Positions 31,605 through 35,562 of a DNA stretch of 35,562 nucleotides are shown piece after piece. The notes beneath the pieces were generated by a model. The model saw nothing but the letters and a program-made list of their open reading frames with translations, had not been told where the DNA came from and did no database searches. Made by a program: the position numbers and the translations under genes. Position 1 is the stretch's first letter. Every line of letters begins with the position of its first letter. This DNA is from Candidatus Salinicoccus stercoripullorum (GTDB lineage: Bacteria; Bacillota; Bacilli; Staphylococcales; Salinicoccaceae). The DNA lies in NCBI GenBank assembly GCA_019113295.1, contig DXHR01000020.1, positions 1 to 35,562 on the forward strand. Reading direction: 5' to 3'.

Positions 31605-32969
31605 ATGAAAAAGTTCATGTTTCTGCTCATGGCATCAATGCTGTTTCTGAGTGCCTGCGGCGGTTTTAATCTCGGGGAGAATGATTCTTCCGGCGGGGAT
31701 GGTTCAAATGAGGAGGGCGATTCTGAGGAAACCACTGCTTCCGGTTCTGAAGAGGCAGAGGAAGGAGAAAAGATCGTCCTTGATTTCTGGACATATTGGG
31801 GGTCTGAACAGAGACGGCCGGTAATCGATAAGATCATCGAGGACTTCAACAATTCACAGGATGGAATCGAAGTAAAGCATACGTATGTGCCATGGGGCGA
31901 TATCTGGACAAAGAACCTTGCGGCCATTGCGGCCGGCGACCCGCCTGATGTTATCATCAACGATATCAATACAGTAAAATTGAGGGCTCAGGAAGGTCAG
32001 ATTGAACCGATTACGGAGTACTTGGATGAAGAGACGAAAAACAGTTTCTATGACCAGATGATGGAAGCGTCCACTTTCGAGGATGAAATATATGCACTGC
32101 CTTTCAATACGGATACACAGATCCTTTTCTATAACAAGGATCAATTCGAGGAAGCCGGCCTTGATCCCGGCTCACCGCCATCTACATGGGCAGAAGCAGA
32201 GGAGTACGGCAATCAGCTTGACATCCAGGAAAACGGGGACTTTGAACGCATCGGTTTCTATCCTCTGATCGGCGCAGGAAACGATGTCTGGATGGTAAAC
32301 GCACTGGGCGAAAACTACATTACCGAAGACGGAGAGGTAAACATCAACACGCCTCCTGTACAGGATACTTTTGAGTGGATCCTTGGCCAGAAAGAGAAAT
32401 ATGGGGAGAATACAATCACTTCCATAAATTCACAATTCGAGAATGCCCAGCAGGACCCTTTCATGTCGGGTAAAATTTCGATGATGGTACAAAATGCAAA
32501 CTATTATGTGGAGCTGCGCGATTTTGCGCAGGATATGAACTTCGGTGTTGCACCCCTCCCTGAAAAAGAGGAAGACTCCGGCCACACTTCATGGGGCGGC
32601 GGTTTTGTTGCAGAGGTGCCCAAGGGGGCTAAAGACCCTGAGGCTTCCGCCGAGTTCATCAAGTATCTGACCAATCATGCCTCACAGCTCTACTGGGCGG
32701 AAAACAACTTCGACCTCGTTGCCAATGAAGAGGCAAGCATCGCGGCTGCAGAAAGTGATGAATTCTCCGATAAAGGTCAGGAAGTCTACAGCCTGATGAT
32801 TGAGAATATGGAGCGGACACAACTGACACCGCAGCCCGTGGTGGCACCGGATTATGCCAGCACAATCAACCCGGTCTTTGAGTCCATCATCAGTGAAAAG
32901 ACAGACGTCGATGAAGGGCTGGAAAAAGCACAGACTGAACTCGAACGGATCGTCGAGAATAATAAATAG
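31605..32969 (+). CDS. Sugar ABC transporter substrate-binding lipoprotein (family 1)
   Basis: 454 residues. A signal peptide with lipobox (MLFLSACGG, Cys18) is followed by an acidic Ser/Glu/Gly linker (about 24-55). The binding-protein fold then starts (KIVLDFWTYWGSEQRRPVIDKIIEDFNN) and shows AAIAAGDPPDVIINDINTVKLRAQEG, ALPFNTDTQILFYNKDQFEEAGLDP, and the C-terminal FIKYLTNHASQLYW, all of the UgpB/MalE-like cluster. It captures a sugar or sugar-like solute outside the membrane and feeds the two permeases below. The start was moved to ATG 31605 because the longer frame has no proper ribosome binding site. The sugar is unknown. Confidence 0.9.
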   Translation: MKKFMFLLMASMLFLSACGGFNLGENDSSGGDGSNEEGDSEETTASGSEEAEEGEKIVLDFWTYWGSEQRRPVIDKIIEDFNNSQDGIEVKHTYVPWGDIWTKNLAAIAAGDPPDVIINDINTVKLRAQEGQIEPITEYLDEETKNSFYDQMMEASTFEDEIYALPFNTDTQILFYNKDQFEEAGLDPGSPPSTWAEAEEYGNQLDIQENGDFERIGFYPLIGAGNDVWMVNALGENYITEDGEVNINTPPVQDTFEWILGQKEKYGENTITSINSQFENAQQDPFMSGKISMMVQNANYYVELRDFAQDMNFGVAPLPEKEEDSGHTSWGGGFVAEVPKGAKDPEASAEFIKYLTNHASQLYWAENNFDLVANEEASIAAAESDEFSDKGQEVYSLMIENMERTQLTPQPVVAPDYASTINPVFESIISEKTDVDEGLEKAQTELERIVENNK

Positions 32970-32983
32970 ATGGGTGGTATGGA

Positions 32984-33871
32984 ATGAACAAGAAGAAGGA
33001 AAATATATACGGTTATATTTTCATATTACCCTGGATCATAGGATTTCTCGGACTGACACTCGGCCCTTTGCTCTTCTCCCTGGCTGGAAGTTTCACCAAC
33101 TATAATGTGACTTCACGGATGGACTTCATAGGATTCGAAAACTACAGCAGAATGTTCGCGCACGATGACCTTTTCTGGACATCACTGTATAATACAATGT
33201 ATTTCGTGCTGTTTTCAGTCCCTCTGACGACAATTGCAGCCATTCTGATTTCGACCATGATGAATCAGAGCATCCCGGGCATGCGCATATTCAGGACGAT
33301 CTACTACCTGCCGGCGATACTTTCCGGCGTGGGCGTCTACCTGCTCTGGATGCAGCTGCTCGACCCGTCAACCGGGCTCATCAATCAATTCCTGGACATA
33401 TTCGGTATAGAGGGGCCGAACTGGCTGTTCGATGCCGGGTGGGCGAAGCCGTCACTCATCTTCATGAAATTGTGGAGTGCCGGTGGCAGCATGCTGCTTT
33501 ATCTGGCTGCCATGCAGGGCATATCGAAGACATTGTACGAAGCAGCCGTCATGGACGGCGCCTCCCGTGCCCAGCTGTTTTTCAAGATTACACTGCCGAT
33601 GGTCAGTCCCATCATATTTTTTGACATCGTGACCAGCACCATCGGTTCATTCCAGATTTTCCAGGAAGCATATGTCATGAGTGCCGATAACGCGGGAGCA
33701 CCGGAAAATTCACTGCTGTTCTACAACCTTTATATGTGGATCAAGGCCTTCAATGTATTTGACATGGGCTATGCAATGGCAATGTCCTGGATCCTGTTCA
33801 TCATCGTACTGCTTTTGACACTGCTCAATTTCAAATTATCCAAACGCTGGGTCCATTACGAGGGGGATTGA
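32984..33871 (+). CDS. Sugar ABC transporter permease, MalF/UgpA type
   Basis: 295 residues, six membrane helices, with the EAA loop EAAVMDGASRAQLFFKITLPMVSPII (about 185-210) that docks on the ATPase. The first helix YGYIFILPWIIGFLGLTLGPLLFSL is typical of the MalF/UgpA class. It starts 14 bases after the binding-protein gene and ends one base before the next permease, so they form one operon. Confidence 0.9.
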   Translation: MNKKKENIYGYIFILPWIIGFLGLTLGPLLFSLAGSFTNYNVTSRMDFIGFENYSRMFAHDDLFWTSLYNTMYFVLFSVPLTTIAAILISTMMNQSIPGMRIFRTIYYLPAILSGVGVYLLWMQLLDPSTGLINQFLDIFGIEGPNWLFDAGWAKPSLIFMKLWSAGGSMLLYLAAMQGISKTLYEAAVMDGASRAQLFFKITLPMVSPIIFFDIVTSTIGSFQIFQEAYVMSADNAGAPENSLLFYNLYMWIKAFNVFDMGYAMAMSWILFIIVLLLTLLNFKLSKRWVHYEGD

Positions 33872-33872
33872 C

Positions 33873-34715
33873 ATGTATAACAACGGAAAGATGAAATTCT
33901 GGCGTGCTTTCAATTTTGTACTTCTGCTGGCCGGAAGCCTCTTCATGATAGCACCGCTGTTCTGGATGATTTCCATCTCACTGAAGACGATGGAGGAGAT
34001 CTACCGGGGGGAATTCACTTTCATCCCGGAAGACATCCAGTTCTCGAACTTCACTGATATATTCACAGTCGCCCCATTCGGGACGTATTTCATCAATACG
34101 GCAGTCATTACTGTCATCGTGGTACTGGCCAATGTCTTCGTCAATGCGTACATTGCATACGGGTTTGCCAAGATCGAATTCAAGGGGCGTGGGCCCCTTT
34201 TCATCATCGTTCTGTCGACCATGATGCTGCCGGGATTCATCACACTGATACCACAGTATGTCATATTCGCCAAGCTCGGTCTTGTGAATACCTATTATCC
34301 CTTGATACTGCCGGCACTGTTCGGAAGTGCATTCAACATCTTCCTGCTCAGACAGTTTTTCAAAGGTGTGCCCAACAGCATGATCGAAGCGGCAAAAATG
34401 GAAGGTGCGAACCATTTCCAGATATTTTTCAAAATCGCCCTTCCAATGATCAAACCGGCACTGTTCACCGTCGCAATCTTCTCATTCAATGGTGTGTGGA
34501 ATGACTTCCTCGGGCCGCTGCTCTACCTGAATGATGAGTCGCTCTACACACTCCAGCTCGGTCTGCAGGTGTTCAAGGAACAGTCCAACACCCAGTGGAA
34601 CTATCTGATGGCAGGATCACTGCTCGTCCTTCTGCCTGTCATCGTGCTGTTCTTCTTCTTCCAGAGGTACTTCATCGAAGGATCGAATATACTCGGCAAT
34701 ACGGACGAAAAATGA
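33873..34715 (+). CDS. Sugar ABC transporter permease, MalG/UgpE type
   Basis: 280 residues, six membrane helices, EAA loop EAAKMEGANHFQIFFKIALPMIKPAL (about 169-194), and a typical end, FFFQRYFIEGSNILGNTDEK, where 'GxxxGxxK'-like endings are common. A GAGGGGGATTGAC site precedes ATG 33873. No ATPase gene follows, so the importer must borrow a shared MsmX-type ATPase encoded elsewhere, as is usual for this class in Bacillota. Confidence 0.9.
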   Translation: MYNNGKMKFWRAFNFVLLLAGSLFMIAPLFWMISISLKTMEEIYRGEFTFIPEDIQFSNFTDIFTVAPFGTYFINTAVITVIVVLANVFVNAYIAYGFAKIEFKGRGPLFIIVLSTMMLPGFITLIPQYVIFAKLGLVNTYYPLILPALFGSAFNIFLLRQFFKGVPNSMIEAAKMEGANHFQIFFKIALPMIKPALFTVAIFSFNGVWNDFLGPLLYLNDESLYTLQLGLQVFKEQSNTQWNYLMAGSLLVLLPVIVLFFFFQRYFIEGSNILGNTDEK

Positions 34716-34767
34716 TGTCAGACATCCGCTTCTGTTATAATTGGGCTATGCAGATAGGAGGATGAAT

Positions 34768-35163
34768 ATGAAGTCAATGACACCCTTCCTGATGTTCGAA
34801 GGCCGTGCAGAGGAAGCGCTGAATTATTATATTGAGGTTTTCGCGGATGCGGAAATCCGCTATGTAAACAAATACGATGAAGAAAATCCTGAGCTGGAAG
34901 GCAAGATCATGCAGGGGGTAATCCGCATCCATGACCAGCTCATCATGATGATGGACAGCAATGCCCCCCATGAATTCACGTTTACGCCAAGCATGTCTTT
35001 TTTCATAGAATGCAGATCGATGATGGAAATTGAAAACTATTACCGGAAGCTCAAGAAAAAAGGCGCCATTCTGATGCCTTTGGATGAATATGGATTTTCC
35101 GACAGCTTTGGCTGGATTCAGGATCAGTTCGGTGTTTCCTGGCAGCTGAACTTTTCCGGATAG
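34768..35163 (+). CDS. VOC/PhnB-like protein (glyoxalase-fold)
   Basis: 131 residues. The start is ATG 34768, six bases after AGGAGG; an upstream frame has no better site. TPFLMFEGRAEEALNYYIEVFADAEIRYV is the first half-site of the vicinal-oxygen-chelate fold used by PhnB/'3-demethylubiquinone-methyltransferase-like' proteins; VIRIHDQLIMMMDSNAPHEFTF and the C-terminal DSFGWIQDQFGVSWQLNF complete it. The metal or substrate is not predictable; several such proteins have no known enzymatic role. A strong terminator follows. Confidence 0.87.
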   Translation: MKSMTPFLMFEGRAEEALNYYIEVFADAEIRYVNKYDEENPELEGKIMQGVIRIHDQLIMMMDSNAPHEFTFTPSMSFFIECRSMMEIENYYRKLKKKGAILMPLDEYGFSDSFGWIQDQFGVSWQLNFSG

Positions 35164-35165
35164 AT

Positions 35166-35204
35166 AAAAATGCCGTCCCTCTTCTTGTCAGGGACGGCAT
35201 TTTT
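35166..35204. terminator. Bidirectional terminator between VOC gene and small minus-strand gene
   Basis: A perfect 15-bp stem AAAAATGCCGTCCCT/AGGGACGGCATTTTT with a 9-base loop, one of the strongest hairpins in the window. Confidence 0.9.
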
Positions 35205-35212
35205 CAGTTCAA

Positions 35213-35362
35213 TTATGCAGTTTTTCTGTTAAAGATTCTGCTGAAGAAAGATTTTTTCGCTTTAACATCTTTCTTGCTCTGTGAAATGTGGCTGTAGCTT
35301 TCAGCGATTTTTTTGTACTCTTCCATGCGAAGGTCTGCAGAAATACGATCTGTTGAGAACAT
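35213..35362 (-). CDS. 49-residue basic protein of unknown function
   Basis: The ORF starts ATG 35362, seven bases after a perfect AGGAGG, and ends TAA before the shared terminator. The sequence reads MFSTDRISADLRMEEYKKI, then AESYSHISQSKKDVKAKKS and FFSRIFNRKTA. It has an acidic/helical first half and a Lys/Arg-rich amphipathic C-terminus, with no signal peptide. It resembles nothing I can name. The site, spacing and terminator argue that it is real. Confidence 0.65.
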   Translation of the reverse strand: MFSTDRISADLRMEEYKKIAESYSHISQSKKDVKAKKSFFSRIFNRKTA

Positions 35363-35562
35363 TTTGTTTCCTCCTATTTTGTAATTCATATTTATATAAA
35401 TATCATTATTACCGTTTGTTTACAGTTACATAATACCATTATATCAATGTCTCATCAATGATTATGTGAATTTTTTACCAAAGTAAATATATTGATAATT
35501 TTTAAATAGTTTTATTTTTTAATGTAATAATATGTTTAAAATTTCACCTTTGGATTTGTTTA

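Overview
The window looks like chromosomal DNA of a low-to-medium-GC, Gram-positive Bacillota, most likely a Staphylococcaceae relative of the Salinicoccus/Jeotgalicoccus type. This is inferred from strong AGGAGG-type ribosome binding sites, Sec/lipobox lipoproteins, a YkvI-family transporter, CueP, TcyP, HelD and YitT-type genes, and several very acidic proteins. It is a genus-level guess made without any database search. No rRNA, tRNA, phage, transposase or CRISPR array is visible.

Region 1 (1-4700) is an accessory, partly decayed zone, all on the minus strand. It holds the 5' part of an AraC-type sugar regulator, a gutted GNAT acetyltransferase, a hemerythrin-domain protein, a TetR-controlled pair of SMR drug/cation exporters with a near-perfect 36-bp operator, and a gutted ABC-F antibiotic-resistance-type gene. 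That ABC-F remnant still has an apparently complete attenuator: promoter, 13-codon leader peptide and terminator. Next come an NTF2-like protein, an aminoglycoside-nucleotidyltransferase-like gene and the stub of a second nucleotidyltransferase. The remnants look like genes that lost internal segments while keeping both ends.

Region 2 (4700-18200) is mostly single-gene housekeeping and stress functions separated by strong hairpin terminators: CueP copper lipoprotein, a TspO-like membrane protein, a heme-type membrane protein, a CPA-type Na+/H+ antiporter, glycerol dehydrogenase, an SGNH esterase, a YkvI transporter, dihydrofolate reductase, a flavin/pyridoxamine-oxidase-like stress protein, an alpha/beta hydrolase, a PTS EIIBC sugar permease beside a broken LysR regulator, a nitrilase-family amidase, an SRPBCC protein and a GNAT enzyme.

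Region 3 (18200-22900) has two paralogous lipoproteins with long acidic linkers. Between them is an array of almost six 41-bp tandem repeats. A YitT/DUF2179 membrane protein and a diacylglycerol/lipid kinase-like protein follow.

Region 4 (22900-35562) has an amidohydrolase-transporter operon and an unusual pyruvate-kinase-like protein that has a helical N-terminal extension and lacks the regulatory C-terminal domain. It also has HelD (RNA-polymerase recycling) with a possible overlapping upstream ORF, the TcyP cystine symporter with a strong promoter, and a three-gene sugar ABC importer without its ATPase. The window ends with a VOC/PhnB-like protein and an unlisted 49-residue ORF.

Nothing here looks like a complete novel defence or biosynthetic system. 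The best leads are the ABC-F attenuator left in front of a dead gene, the 41-bp repeat array between duplicated lipoproteins, the atypical pyruvate-kinase-like protein with its unknown substrate, and the uORF over the helD start.
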